A stretch of DNA of 64,000 bases from Maea johnstoni (GCA_963942565.1 OZ012690.1:36616726-36680725), one strand, 5' to 3'. Shown: positions 47,065 to 59,173, counted from the first letter of the stretch. The notes: generated by a model from the letters alone, not told the origin. Program-made: numbers and translations.

Positions 47065-47890
47065 ATAATAATAATAATATTGTCATTTGATATTGCGCCC
47101 TTTCCATATAAACATGCTCAAAGGCGCATTACATTCATTGTCAGAGGATAGATGTTGATATCACATAGTTATTTGATAAATACATCTTTGAACAGATGTG
47201 TTTTCAATTGTCGTTTGAAGATTGCCACACTCCCAGCTGCCCGAATATTATTTGGGAGCTGATTCCATAGTTTTGGGGCACAGGCACTAAATGATCTGTC
47301 ACCGTAGGTTTTCATGTTGGTTCTCGGCTCGCAGAGTAAGTTCTTGGATGTTGATCTCAGTGTCCGTGGTGGGACATACTCTTTCAGCATTTCCCTCAGG
47401 TAAGAGGGTGCAGTTCCATGCAAACACTTGTACGCCAGGAGAAGAATCTTGAATTCAATTCTCTTCCTGACTGGTAACCAGTGAAGTTCCTTTAGTACTG
47501 GAGTGATATGGTCATACTTCTTTGTGAGTGTGATCACCCTGGCGGCATTATTTTGTACTCTCTGGAGCTTACATATTAGCTCTTCAGGTATTCCACAGAG
47601 AAGTCCATTGCAGTAGTCGAATCTTGAGGTTACCAGGGATATGACAGCACCTTTAGTTGATTCTGCAGTCAAGTATTTTCTGATCCTTCCAATGTTTCGA
47701 AGGTGATAGTTTGCAGATTTGACTGCCTTTGACACATGTGCGGCCATATTCATGCTTGGATCAAAAACAGAGCCCAGATTGCCGATAGGTATATTGAGAA
47801 TCTTAACAATCTCACCATTTACGGAGATGCTAGGCACAGATATTTTGGCTCGCTGCTTAGGGGTACCTAGCACTAGGTGGCTATAGGTCG
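47065..47890 (-). mobile_element. 5'-truncated CR1/L2-type LINE, RT C-terminal part
   Basis: Minus-strand frame 47169-47873 encodes the RT thumb and C-terminal region: S-R-F-D-Y-C-N-G-L-L-C-G-I-P, L-Q-R-V-Q-N-N-A-A-R-V-I, H-I-T-P-V-L-K-E-L-H-W-L-P-V and L-W-N-Q-L-P. These motifs are characteristic of L2/CR1-group LINEs. It ends in (ATT)n at 47065-47078. The open frame is intact, so insertion was fairly recent. It is a different family from the LINE at 41 kb. Confidence 0.9.
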
Positions 47891-49129
47891 ATGGGTTGGC
47901 TGTTGGACAAGGAAGGTTTTTCTATGATGACTGATCTAGGACTAAACATTTACCCCCCACACACATACACACAAAAAAAAGGAAAAAGAAAAACTACTAA
48001 AATTATTAGTGACCATGACCAAAATTCACCTGGAGCATGTTCACTTCAAAATGTAATTTTGATAAATGGATATTTGTCATTGGAAAATTTTCGCAATAGT
48101 TCAACTTTTGAAGCTCTCGACCAAAACATCAACAATTTTCCTTATTGTGCCTTCTAGGGTTAATTTGTAAATATATATGGTCATTTTGAGATGTTTTACT
48201 TATCTTAAAGTCATTTCATCCTAATCAGATTAATTGTAAATGTCACTGAACAGATTGACTACATAAGCATTATTTTGTATTAACCAACTTAGACACCACC
48301 AACCAATTAACAGACAAACTAATTCACCAACCTACCAACAACCCAACCAACCATCAATCTACCCAACCAACACAACTAACCAAACATCCAACAAACCGAT
48401 CGATGGTACAGATAATTAATCTTGCAGGCCTGTAATTTCTTTCGTCCGAAAATTTATTTTCAACTGATTCAACTGTTTTCATTTTCTGCTGAGCACATCA
48501 GAAAATAACATCTAATTTTGCACAGGGAAGTTGCACATGAAAATCTTCTGTGTTACACTTGCAACATCACAAGTTTAGGAGTTAGACACTCACAGAAGGT
48601 AAACTATATATAGACGCATACATAGTCTGGAGAACGTTAACACGTCAGAACTAGATTAGAAATACCAACAGAAATATCAACGAAGATTTAAATCTGAAAT
48701 CAGAAATATCAAATAAGATGTTTGATCATATTCGAAAGAACATACGCATTGTTTAAATCGAGTTTAGATACGGTTTAATTCACATTATACAAGTGTGAAT
48801 ATCAGACAGTCAGTATGAAGTTATATTGACATGAAATTGTATCTAGAAATATCGCATATAACATATTGCTTGAATAAAATTGAATTGAATAAACCATGAT
48901 GTTTGTTACTAGATTCTGAAGATGTGGAAGGAGAGAGGTACATTATTACCAAGTCTCACCGAAGTCTCATGCTGCTGGATGAAATTAGCCTGCACAACGT
49001 GAGTGAGTGGGATGCTGCCTATCTCTGAATATATATGTCTTTGATGGAATGTCGCTGTCCTGCGAGCGTACGCTCGGAACAAAACTTCATCAGTCAGGTG
49101 AGTGAGCGATGACGTTCGGTACTGTTTTT
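47891..49129. other. Intergenic upstream of the 569-residue gene
   Basis: (CCAA)-rich low complexity at 48290-48385. An exon-like stretch at 48912-48998 (TTACTAG acceptor, CACAAC|GTGAGT donor) could belong to an unseen gene or be chance. Confidence 0.4.
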
Positions 49130-49308
49130 CTTAATTTCCGCCTGATGATTGGTTTAACTAGGACATCGGAATTACGTCACGTCCGGCGCTGCAATATTGA
49201 AACACATTGATTTTTTTCTAAACTTCTGTATCCATTTCTTAACGTAACGAAGTACTGTGACTCTGTCTACCTCTCGAAGTGAAAGTGACACAACTCTGTA
49301 GCTCACCG
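49130..49308 (+). promoter_or_regulatory. Promoter and 5' UTR of the 569-residue gene
   Basis: An inverted CCAAT box (GATTGG, 49147-49152), a CRE-like TTACGTCACG (49172-49181) and a GC-rich TCCGGCGCTGC precede a likely TATA-less start. The leader runs to the ATG at 49309 in context CTCACCGATGG. The transcription start was not located exactly. Confidence 0.6.
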
Positions 49309-49318
49309 ATGGAGAACG
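49309..49318 (+). CDS. Exon 1 coding part of the 569-residue gene
   Basis: ATG GAG AAC G then GTAGGT. The single leftover base pairs in phase with the exon at 53942. It is too short for homology; the support is promoter-like context, donor and phase. Confidence 0.65.
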
Positions 49319-51834
49319 GTAGGTTAATGAATAGACATCAATCAATATTGTTTCGACCGTAAGAATGTATATAGAAAGCGTGAAGTTTTGAACACCTACA
49401 CTCTTAACCTGTTAACGCAAGCGTGAACTGAGCGAGTAGCCTAAATTCTAGGCTGTCATATATGAATTTTTCTGTTACCAGGCACCAACTAGTCTAGGTG
49501 GCCATAGTGGTCAATTTAGTTTGCACTTATCTCATCAGGGGAATGGATGATTCAGTTTGAGTATGACACAAAACCTCTAGACTAGGAGTAAGAGATAAGA
49601 GCCAGGAGGTCCAAGTGGTGCCATCTATCTACATGTTCATGTACCATACCTGGCAGGGACTTGGCCAGGGCCCAGGATTTTCATAATAGGATGTCCAAAA
49701 TGGGATTTCAAGAATATAGGGTGTCCAAAATCCCTGATTGAAAAAGTAAAAATCATTACACTGATTATGTACATTAACTAATAAAGTAATTCTTCAAGAA
49801 ATGTCTTTTGTTATTATTTTGGAGTTAAACATTTTAGAAATTTAACTTGGAACAGAGAGATGGATCATCTTGATCCGCAACCCCATTGGCTCAGCATGCT
49901 AGTACCTAGAGTGTCGGTGCCGCGAGTAACGCGGTGAAGACTGGGAAAATATTGGTGACGTAATTGTTTTCAGAAAGAGGCTGGCAGGATGTTGCCTGGC
50001 TAACTTGGTCTGCAGCTTGTCATTCTATCTAGGTCAGATAGTTACCAAGGAGATAAGCCCAGCAGGCAGCTAATCATGGGGGTACACAGCTTATCTATGA
50101 CTCATAGAGAGGCAGCAACATTTGAGGATGCAAGCACAGTACCCACTCCCTGTCTACTACTCCCAGCTTGGAACTATTTATAAAACAAAACATTTATAAC
50201 AAAATCTGGGGTGTTATTTTTACCTAAAATCAGGTAGTTTTCATGAACCAGGGAGTCCAAAAGACACCCAAACACCCTGCTGGCTAAGACCCTGATACCT
50301 GGTCCTGCACAACACTGTTTGGTCAACACAGAAGGGAATGTCAGCTTTTTAGGGACAGGAGCCTAGTCTATATGATAGCACATGGAAGTACTGCACTGTA
50401 CTTAATTAGTTCACATAACATATCTAGAGCTTGGCATGTGGTCAAACAGGAGCGGATCCAGTACTAAATTCGACTGGTTCCAAATCTGAAAATGGCCAGC
50501 GAGCACCGTAGGGTCTTGGTACTAGCAGCTGGGGGTGTGGGGGCCGCTCACGGCCCCCAGAAGCCCAAGGTTTTTTGATGCTCTGAGATGCATTCTCCAC
50601 CATTTCTGGTACCTAAAATTATAAATTTTATTGACTTACTTTTCAAAACAATTCATTTTATTTTCAGTAATTCTCAGCCATATACTGAACCACTCATTAC
50701 TCACTACTGATCTTTGAAATGGATTTCATGATAAAAGGCTTATTTATGGGTAAAATTTCTGAAACTGTAGTGATTGCTTACATATTACACTTCACATTCA
50801 CTATCCCTACATGGCGGGGATAGTGAATACTTCCAAAATCCTCCTTGAAATATCCCATTTACTTGTTTTTGATTAGCTCAATCGGCCATCAAACAGTGGG
50901 CAAACAAATGAAATTAAATCTTGTAATTGTGCAAATCAACACTATAAGATTTTATTTTAAGATTCATTTTTCAATTTTTTTAATGCCCACATGGCTATAA
51001 AATATGGTTCACAAAATATGCCCCTGGGGTGGGAATAACTGACAAAAAATGTGTCCTAGCAGGCCTCGACGCTAACTCAAAATGATACTGGTCCTGTAGG
51101 ACCAGTAACACCTAGCATCTACTGGTCCTGCAAAATTTTTTACTGGTCCTACATTTTTTCTTTAACATATAACAAGAAAGAACATTGGATAAAATTCACC
51201 ACAACACTTATCTTTATAAATTTTAACTTCATTTATTTCAAAAACATTTGGGGACATTCTCGGGGGGGGGGGGGGGGGAACTTTTTAACAAGAATGTCTC
51301 CAAATGTTTACTGGGCCTGTAGGACCAGTTGAAGTCTTTTTTTACTGGCCCGAAACTGTTTTTGGGAATTTTTACTGGCCTGGGGCCATAGGTTTACCCT
51401 TAGCGTCGAGCCCTGCCTAGGGGTTGGGACTATGCAAAATAGGGCAGAAGGTCAGAACATTATCCCTGCCCCCCTGCCTTATCAATTCCCCATGGAGAAT
51501 AATGATGCCTGGCTGGAAGTGAGAAAAATGTGGTCCCAGCTGAGTTGACCTTCTTCCTCTTCCAAAATCCACCCGTACCAGGGTCTTATTAGGAAAATCT
51601 ATCCGGGGCATGATGCCCTCTAACTGCCTGTGTAAGTGGTGGTGTGAACAGGCAGGGATCAGCTCGCGGATTTGACCGGAGCCAAACATCCGGTTTTTGA
51701 ACTGAGCGGTGACTTGTCACTGGACGCATCGGTGTGGATCTGCCGGTGTCAAAGGCAAAGGATTATTTGTTTATTCTTCATCTGTCTATCTGCCTCTTCC
51801 TGCTCGATGATGATCGTTATTATCATTGTTGCTA

Positions 51835-51877
<43 letters not shown>

Positions 51878-54800
51878 AATTATCATTATTATTAGGGATG
51901 TCAGCGATAGTCGATAAATTGACATTTTCACTTTGTCAATTAAATCGAATCGAATGGTTGGGTATCAAATCGAAATAATCGATATTCTGTACCCCAATAA
52001 TGGCGTATGATTATTCATAAAAAATACACTTTCCCCAGACATTTGCCTGTTAAACTAACGCAAAATGAAACTCTTGACTTAATATTGAAGTAAATATTTT
52101 CTATGGCTTTTGTAAGAGAATTTGGAAGGAATGGGGTATTTAACTTAGGCATATGGCCAAGACACAGAGTATCAAACCGAATCGAATTGATATATCGTAA
52201 AGAGTAGGGGTGTCACTGATATGGGGCATATCGATATATCGATAACTCTCCTTAAGGTCTTACGATACTCTATACCGGTGACACCTATTGGGTATTGGAC
52301 AAACTAAAATAATTTATTACAATTTACCTGACGTCACTGGAAATATTGATAAGAAATTGAATTTTATTGAATATGTACCAATTCTGATTATACCTGCCTA
52401 TTATAAATAGTATCCTATGAGTTTTTTGTTTTTGGCTACAGTGATTTCCATATTCATTGAATTTGTTGTTTTGACACATTTTCAGGAATAATGTGTGATA
52501 ATCCATGTGTATAAAGTGGGGTTCCCTTTCTTAACAATATCTTATATAAGTATGGGCATTAACAGTAACTATTGAGTAACTCATTTCTAACATTTTCATG
52601 AAAATTTGCCCCAAAAATGTCCTATTTCGCAAACTTTGACCATCTGTGGTTCGAAAACTAACCTGATGACCTATCATTTTCTTTGTGTCTTCTTATTAAG
52701 AGCATTGTGTAGATAGTGTAGACAAAAATTGTTGAAAATTAAACTAGGCAATTCTGACTTATATCAATTTTGGGTTAAAAACTTGTTTCTCGAATTTCTT
52801 GATTTTGCCCAATAATTCCTTTGTAACAGCAAAAAAATAATTACAACATGGCAAAACAGTATTTCAGGCAGTGTCAGTATTCTGAAGGGATAAATCTAGC
52901 AAAGAAAGACACCAATTTTGGAGAAAGTGATGTTTGTGACATTAATTGCATTAATTTTTCAAAAATCTGTGAAAAAAAAACTAAGTTGATGACCCCATGA
53001 TTTTAAGTTGTTTTGAGGATCACTGTGCTATGTTCTTTCCTTATGCAAAATTTCAGGAAAATTAAACTGAGATTTCTAAAAGTGTCGTAAGACCTTAAAC
53101 AATACAGTCTGCTTTCACTTGTCAGTACATATCGCAATGTATCGAAATATCTAAAACATGAAAATGGACACTTGGAGAAGAAATTGAGAGCTGAATATTG
53201 CTGGTGTTGCTAGTCACATACTTTCTAAAAGCATTTTTCTACATGGTCATGCCCAACTTTTCTTGTTGCATTCCAAGAAGAAGCAATAAAATGAGGCAGG
53301 ACCCTCATAAAATGGTGAAAAACCAGCATAAATGCTTCATGATTTTCCATCATGGCATAGATAGCATTTCTATGGATATATTAATGCATCGTATCGAGAT
53401 AATCGAAATCGAAAACAATTTATCAATATATCGAATCGAGAAAAAATTCTAAACAATGACATCCCTAGTAAAGAGTAAAGCAATTAATCAAAAAAAAAAA
53501 AAGTGATATCAATGACATCCCTATAAATAATTAGGCCCTAAGGAGCATGTTACAGTCTATCGAATCGAATCGAAAAAATATATCAATTAATTGAATCAAT
53601 AATATTTCATATCAATGACATCACTTATTATTATTTTTATTATTATCATTATTATTATTTTTGTCACTGACATCAGCATCGTCATCATTATTAATATTAT
53701 CTTAGATTGATTAAACAATTGATAGGTAGCAAGAGACCAATTACCATATGGGCTATAGTGAAGACCTGGCTATCCCAGGGGTCTCGAATCTTGGCTCAGT
53801 GTAAGGCCTAGAAAGAAAATAGTTTGTTCCCTGTAATGATCCATTCCATGCAATAATGTGATCATTTCCTTTTTGATTGTCCAGACACACATTCTGGTTT
53901 GTTAAATTTCATACTAATATGGCTTTGGTTTCTCTCTTCAGCTAACGCCTACTATGCAATGCATAGGATGACAAGGGAGAAAAGAGGACAAAGAACTGGC
54001 CTCCATAATGATATCGTATCCTACCCTTATCACCCTCGCCCTCGGCAGAAGATGCAGTTCTCCATTGCTGGAGAAAATGGACTTCATCAGGGTTTGGGTT
54101 CCACTACCAGTGCCGTTCATCGCAGTCAATTCAAAAAAGAGGTGTATTTTAAGGGATGGAAACAGACCAGTGATGATATGACTGCTCTAATCTCTCTTCC
54201 TGAGAAGACTCGGTCGTACCTTCCTCCTAAGACAAACTGTGAGCGCAATTTGACCACTGGAGGCAGTTCTTATTGGCCGATTGAGAAAATTGTATCGCTT
54301 GCCAGAAATGTCTCATCTCATCAGGAAAGGAGAGCATTCGAATACAAGCAGGAGTTTTCAGGAACTACCTGCAATGCCTACCCTGATCTGAGAGAAGGGA
54401 ATGAGGGAGAGGGAAGATGGAAAACCAGTGCTGATGATACTGACTCCCAAAATTACTCGCATGAAAATATTTCCTTCCCTGGTCTTGATGAGGCTATGAA
54501 TAAAGACCGATATTCTTCCGCAGACAATATCCCTTTCTGTAGTCTTAAAGGATGGAAATGGCACGAGGACTCGATTAGTAGGAACACACAAGACTGCATG
54601 TCTCAGGATGTCCTTTCCTCTTTCCCTACTGAGACCTGTGGTGATGACTCCGATACCAGTGATGTTACCGCCTCCACCTCAAATGGAAATAATGGCATAG
54701 GAAATTTTCAGCAGAAGTATTCTTTGAGTCAGACTCGGGAGTCAATGGGGAAGAAATGCAGTGACAATTGGCTGGGTTGGCAAAGTAGAGGGCATGGTGG

Positions 54801-55641
54801 CCAAATTTCTCAAGCTTATGATAAAAATGCTGAAGATAATTCTGCATTTTGGTTGAAATGGACCATAGCAGTAAGAGAAGGCAAACTGCCCCTGAAAGCC
54901 ACAAAAGGTGGAGGGATTAATGTGAAGGTGCCCAGTGACCGGTTGAAGCAGGCCAAAGCAGAGAGAGATTGCAGACTTTCTATGGATGCCACAGTGGATA
55001 GAGGAGTTGGCATGAAAGTGACTAATGATTCCTTGCAACAGGTTGGAGCAGTGGGAAATAGCAGACTTCATCCGGATGTCCCACCAGATGAAAGCAATAG
55101 TGCAAAGATCCCCAGTGATAGCCTGAAATTTTGTGGAGCATCAAGAAATGACAGACCTTCTGCAGGTTGTTGTGGGATAGCCACCAGTATCTGGTCGAAA
55201 AGGTTAGGAACACAGGACGATGCCAGACCCTCCCAAGAATTTCCAGTGGTCAAAGACAGTAGTGGGAAGATCCCCAGTAACCAGTCCAAATCATTAGGAT
55301 CTAGTAAGAATGCCAGACCTTCAGACCTTTCAATGGGGAAAAAAGCATCCTTAAGTAACGATCATGGTTCTAAGAGTACCATGGGTGTATCAAACAGTGA
55401 CTTGAAACCTATAAAGAGGATAAGGAAGAGAAGGAGAAGAGCCGGGTTTCATGGGCTTCGAGATCTTTCTCTGTCAGGAGTCAAGTATAATCGGGAGCAG
55501 AACATCAGGCTCTTGGAAATGTACAATACAAATTTAACCACAAAGAACTATGCCATGCGCCATTCCAAAACAGACATGAATCCACCTGCTGAAGCTCTAG
55601 GATGTCCACAATCAGGGTTTTATCCAGGATTTGGAGACTAG
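49309..55641 (+). CDS. Two-exon gene, 569-residue basic Ser/Asn-rich protein of unknown family
   Basis: Exon 1 coding 49309-49318 (M-E-N plus one base, donor AACG|GTAGGT). Exon 2 53942-55641 (acceptor TTTCTCTCTTCAG). The phases match and give M-E-N-A-N-A-Y-Y-A-M-H-R. The ATG at 53899 lies in the intron, before the acceptor, so is not used. There is no signal peptide or membrane segment. Residues about 330-470 hold 30-residue repeats, and K-R-I-R-K-R-R-R-R near residue 497 is a likely nuclear signal. A conserved-looking block G-F-H-G-L-R-D-L-S-L-S-G-V-K-Y-N-R-E-Q-N follows. I do not recognise the family. The last eight or nine codons and the stop lie in a transposon end. Confidence 0.75.
49654..50294. 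mobile_element. hAT-type MITE, CAGGG-CTTAGCCAG family, copy 3, with a nested insertion
   Basis: Ends CAGGGACTTGGCCAGGG and CTGGCTAAGACCCTG, with 8-bp duplication ATACCTGG at 49646-49653 and 50295-50302. Opposite orientation to copy 1. Split by the insertion at 49854-50166. Confidence 0.88.
49854..50166. mobile_element. Unclassified 313-bp insertion inside the hAT MITE
   Basis: Flanked by an 8-bp repeat CTTGGAAC (49846-49853 and 50167-50174), so it is a clean later insertion. It is more GC-rich than its host. No terminal inverted repeats found. Family unknown. Confidence 0.7.
50303..51059. other. Intron of the 569-residue gene, repeat remnants
   Basis: 50450-50570 is G-rich with GGGGGCCGCTCACGGCCCCC, a short palindrome. 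No gene signal. Confidence 0.5.
51060..51415. mobile_element. hAT-type MITE with CAGGCCTCGACGCTAA ends
   Basis: Left CAGGCCTCGACGCTAACTC, right inverted CAGGGCTCGACGCTAAGGG. This end sequence is typical of widespread hAT MITEs. The target duplication is not clear (CCTAG on both sides). Contains an 18-base G run near 51262. Confidence 0.75.
52205..53467. mobile_element. Second hAT element of the same family, inserted in the first
   Basis: TAGGGGTGTCACTGATATGG at the left, CAATGACATCCCTA at the right, with a perfect 8-bp duplication GTAAAGAG (52197-52204 and 53468-53475). Itself interrupted at 52256-53094. Confidence 0.85.
52256..53094. mobile_element. TTAA-flanked element inside the inner hAT element
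   Basis: Inverted ends GGTCTTACGATAC and GTGTCGTAAGACC, flanked by TTAA (52252-52255 and 53095-53098). 839 bp, non-coding, piggyBac-type target. Confidence 0.8.
53942..55641 (+). CDS. Exon 2 of the 569-residue gene
   Basis: 1700 nt from acceptor CTCTCTTCAG to TAG at 55639-55641. Base use is clearly coding (A-rich, few stops in this frame only). About 54931-55330 holds degenerate 90-bp repeats reading P-S-D-x-L-K-Q then a Pro- and Asp-rich spacer; landmarks at 54931, 55021, 55111 and 55273. The bases from 55613 are transposon-like. Confidence 0.85.
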
Positions 55642-56147
55642 GTGGCCAAAAATGCCAACTGTGAAACTGTTGCGTGCCCTATTTTTCAAGGGAGACAGAA
55701 TATATTGTAGAATAGGAAACTAATCTGAGGTGCAAATTAACCGGATTTGTGATTTTGGATTTTTGCGAGATTTTTTTTATTCAGAAGAGTCAATATTGAA
55801 GGTTAATATTCTAATGACAGAAATGATAATTACTGTAAATCATTACAATGTTATCTGACTTTCATTAAACTGAACTGACCCCACCTGGAAAAGTTTGGTA
55901 GAGTAGACCACTTGCGTTAATTTCCTATTCTACTGATTACAACCATAAAAGATACATGTACATGTATTTATTTATTGAAAATATCTTTATAAAATGTCAT
56001 GGGAAATATATTTGGCTGAAAACAATCCAATAAAGACGTTTGAAAATGACATTTTACGGAATACAAACATTCTGGGGTGTCCTGAGAGGTGATTTTTAAT
56101 GGTTTGGGTGACCAAATGACACCCAGATGCCCTGCTGGCTAAGACTG
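55613..56147. mobile_element. hAT-type element, CAGGG-CTTAGCCAG family, copy 4, at the gene's 3' end
   Basis: Starts CAGGGTTTTATCCAGGATTT and ends GCCCTGCTGGCTAAGACTG. The interior GCCCTATTTTTCAAGGGA and TGACACCCAGATGCCCTGCT match the copy at 7571. It supplies the last codons and TAG of the upstream gene, and an AATAAA at 56029-56034. No target duplication found. Confidence 0.7.
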
Positions 56148-56890
56148 TAAGCCTACATCAGGGGTGTTCAACTGTCGCATTGTCGCACCAGCGTGTGACA
56201 GAGCCCTCAAAAATGTGTGACAAGACAAGCCCTGTTTAAATCAGCAAATTTCCAGGAAGAATGGACAAAATGATTCTGGCAAATATTTCACTTGCATTTT
56301 AAAATACAGATTGTACTTAGAAAAAGCATAAACTCCATGTATTGATACCACCTACTAATTGGCATAGGTGTTCATTATTGCTACGTAGCTGATACGGTAA
56401 TGCCCCCTGGTGACAATATTCAAACTGTTTTTTTGCACAGCGCCCACCAAATATTGCTGTGATCCAGGAATAATTATCTGTGAGCTCCAGGACGGGAAAA
56501 TTTGGACTCCCCTGTACATTTTGATACTAAAGACCTTATCAATTATACAATATATACATTGGTGGAGTTCACAGTTCTCCATCAAATGTATAAATGCAGC
56601 AAACTTGTTAATGTATTATAGGCCCAACTTGCCATGCTTTTCGAGAGCTTGCTATGTTTAACAATAGATTTGGCTTGTTGGATGTTGCACATATTTTCAA
56701 GCTTCTGTTGCATGCTGATGTGACATTGTGTGTGGACAGTATGACATGGACTAATGTTGATACCTGGCTAGGATATAGCAACCATCTAATATATTAAATA
56801 ATGTTTCAAGTAAATTGCTCAACACATCTAAACAGCACTATTGTCAAACCCTGAAATAAGTGTGTTGTTTAAATCAAACCAAAACAAGTG
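56148..56890. other. Intergenic, no gene recognised
   Basis: CAGGGGTGTTCAACTGTCGC at 56159 looks like a lone hAT end. Nothing else. Confidence 0.45.
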
Positions 56891-56898
56891 CATCAGGA

Positions 56899-57210
56899 CA
56901 GGGTCTTAGCCAGGATTTCAAAAATGCCTGTCCAAAACACCAATTAAAAAATATCTGCCCGTCCAGATTTAACTACTAATTTACTTCAAATCCTTATACC
57001 AGCTACCATTAATAGCCTAGTGTGTCAAAGAGGGCAATTTACACTTCAACTATGTTCTAGAAGATGGTTTGTTTGGAAAATGTTTGGTTATTACACCCAG
57101 GAAGTCAAAATTGAAAAATCATCATAGAAAATATTGCCTGTCCAAACAGGCAGTTTTCAGGAAACTACCTGTCCAAAAAACAAGTAGGACGGGTCCTAGC
57201 TAAGTCCCTG
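56899..57210. mobile_element. hAT-type MITE, CAGGG-CTTAGCCAG family, copy 5
   Basis: CAGGGTCTTAGCCAGGATTT at the left, CTAGCTAAGTCCCTG at the right, perfect 8-bp duplication CATCAGGA at 56891-56898 and 57211-57218. Confidence 0.92.
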
Positions 57211-57241
57211 CATCAGGATAAAATAAAAATTTGTTTTAAAA

Positions 57242-57437
57242 CCCTTATGCTGATGGTGGCTAATTTGGCTCATACAAAATGTTGCGAAAAAAAACTGAAA
57301 CCCTGGCACATGGGTACTCATCTGATAGTGCTCAGCAAGAGCTTACCAATGAATACCAACATGGCAGGGTAAGGATGTTTTTCAAAAAATCTTTGCGTTC
57401 TTGTCCTTTGGATGAAAGTAGCCTCGGCATTTAAAAG
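57242..57437. mobile_element. TTAA-type piggyBac-like MITE, copy C, inverted
   Basis: CCCTTATGCTGATGGTGGCT at the left, GTAGCCTCGGCATT at the right; the interior CATGGGTACTCATCTGA is shared with copy A. Flanking TTAA has decayed. Confidence 0.65.
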
Positions 57438-59173
57438 ATAAAATATACAAACTTAAAAGTAGGTGAGTGGCTGTGACTTAAAGGAAATGGAATCAAATGA
57501 AAGTTTAAAGTTCCCCTAGTCATAACCTTGTCACATACAAAAATACTAGTTTAAGAAGGAATTGCATTTTTATAGGTTGGAGTTACTAGTATATGATTTA
57601 TGCTGTTTTCTTACTTGTTTCCTCTATTATCGAAGCCTTTTGGTGATTCTACACTGATTCTACATGTATTTCAAAATCGGAAAATGTACTAAAATCAGGG
57701 TCATCTGTAAGCCTTATTGAATTTTACAGGAGCTTTATTTTATACATTTATAAGAATTTCTAATTTGTTTGAATTTATCTGGTATTGGTAGTATGTAGTA
57801 TCTTGTTCAGATTCTTTGCATTTGTTAGATTTAGCTAGAGTTTTGTAGTTGTTTGCATAATACCATGTTCTTGTTCCAATTAAGGATCGTGATTCATGCA
57901 TGTACTATTAATCTATATCAGTACAAGTGTATACCTGTGATGTATTTACTGACACAGGGCTCAACATTATCACATGCCCACCAGATTGAAACCTTTGAAA
58001 TGAGGCATCATGCAGGTAGTTTGTAATGTTTCCTGCTAAACATGGAAAATTAAGTATTCCTGACATGTTTATCAAAATTCAACCTTTCGGTATGCAACAT
58101 TTTACCATTTTACCTGTCATTCAGACAACAGTTATTCTGACAACAATAAGCAACAAATTATTGTACATTGTACTACATTCTATACATATTACAGTGATTT
58201 CAGTTCAGGCAGCTAATAATTAATAAGGCAGGTGAAATTTTAGGCAATACCAGATTTAATGTGTTTATACACGTATGTATTTCATTGATTTATGGTGTGT
58301 CTGTTCAAACATTTATGGTTCCTTATGTATTACTGCATACAAGTATTCCTTCAATTCACATTTTTTTTGGTAAATTCATAAATGTATTTATTTTATTCAA
58401 TGTGTATACATATATGTTCAAGTATGTAATACTCGTATTGTATTTTTGCAAACATGTATTTCTTACATTGAATATACTTGTGCATAAATGTATATTTCAT
58501 CAGTGTATTGGTACTAATGTTTATCCATTGTTAACATTAATATATTAGCTTATGTGATTTTACAGGCGCATGTCTTTCTCAATTTCCTTTCACCAATCTC
58601 TTTCTTAAAATGGAAATTTTAACTGAAAATAACAACACTTCAAAGAGGACAAACAAACACTTGATACTTTTAGTGGCTTTATTCAGAAATGGATTTAATT
58701 TCGATAATTATCTTTTAGGTATATACCCTCCTTACTAAAACCTTCTTTCATTAAATAAGGCCACCTATGATCTTCTTTGCGTTCATTTTTTAGCCCTAAT
58801 TTTGAAAGCGAAAGTTCAAAATGCACTATCAAAAGATTTGGCTATCATTTTCTTCTATATATAAGAGAGACCATGTGTTCAATGGCAACAATTATCATGT
58901 ACTTGCTCTCTGAAAAAAGGCGAAGTTTCTGTAGGTAATATCGATGCAATTAAGTTGAAGTGAAATGATTCAATAATTTGGTTGAATTTGTCATTTTTAG
59001 AAATACCTGACAAAAACATTAGGACGTCCCGAAATGGAATTTGTAAGGGTTTGACCACTCGTGACAGCTGGCCAACCCCCTTAAGAGGTTTCAATATATT
59101 TTTGTCACAGTAAGGGTACTTTGGGCCTGACATTGTTAAAGCTGACATGCTTCTTTAAAGTGAGAGATCTTAA
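57438..59173. other. Intergenic; 3' flank of the methyltransferase gene
   Basis: A minus-strand AATAAA at 58678-58683 is about 780 bp past the methyltransferase stop. CAGGGCTCAACATTATCAC at 57956 looks like a lone hAT end. The hydrophobic ORF at 58261-58548 is T-rich low complexity. Confidence 0.45.

Larger units (their letters stand above)
51893..53523. mobile_element. hAT MITE with TAGGGATGTCA ends, host of nested elements
   Basis: Begins TAGGGATGTCAGCGATAGTC and ends ATATCAATGACATCCCTA, inside an (ATT)n tract. It is interrupted by a second family member at 52205-53467. A further end fragment ATATCAATGACATCAC at 53611 suggests a third copy. Confidence 0.65.

Noticed and set aside
48912-48998. 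Exon-like stretch between TTACTAG and CACAAC|GTGAGT
   Set aside because: No phase-compatible partner found; it precedes the promoter of the 569-residue gene and could be chance.
51417-51689. 90-codon minus-strand frame with plausible protein-like composition (L-V-R-V-D-F-G-R-G-R-R)
   Set aside because: No acceptor, partner exon or homology; it lies inside the intron of a plus-strand gene next to a hAT MITE. It could be an old exon or domesticated piece, but I cannot support it.
53899-53941. ATG at 53899 giving a 580-residue protein with a hydrophobic start
   Set aside because: It lies before a strong acceptor (TTTCTCTCTTCAG), and the phase fits the ATG exon at 49309; the hydrophobic start is intron-coded.
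58261-58548. 95-codon Ile/Phe-rich frame
   Set aside because: T-rich low complexity with reiterated ATGTATTTC words.
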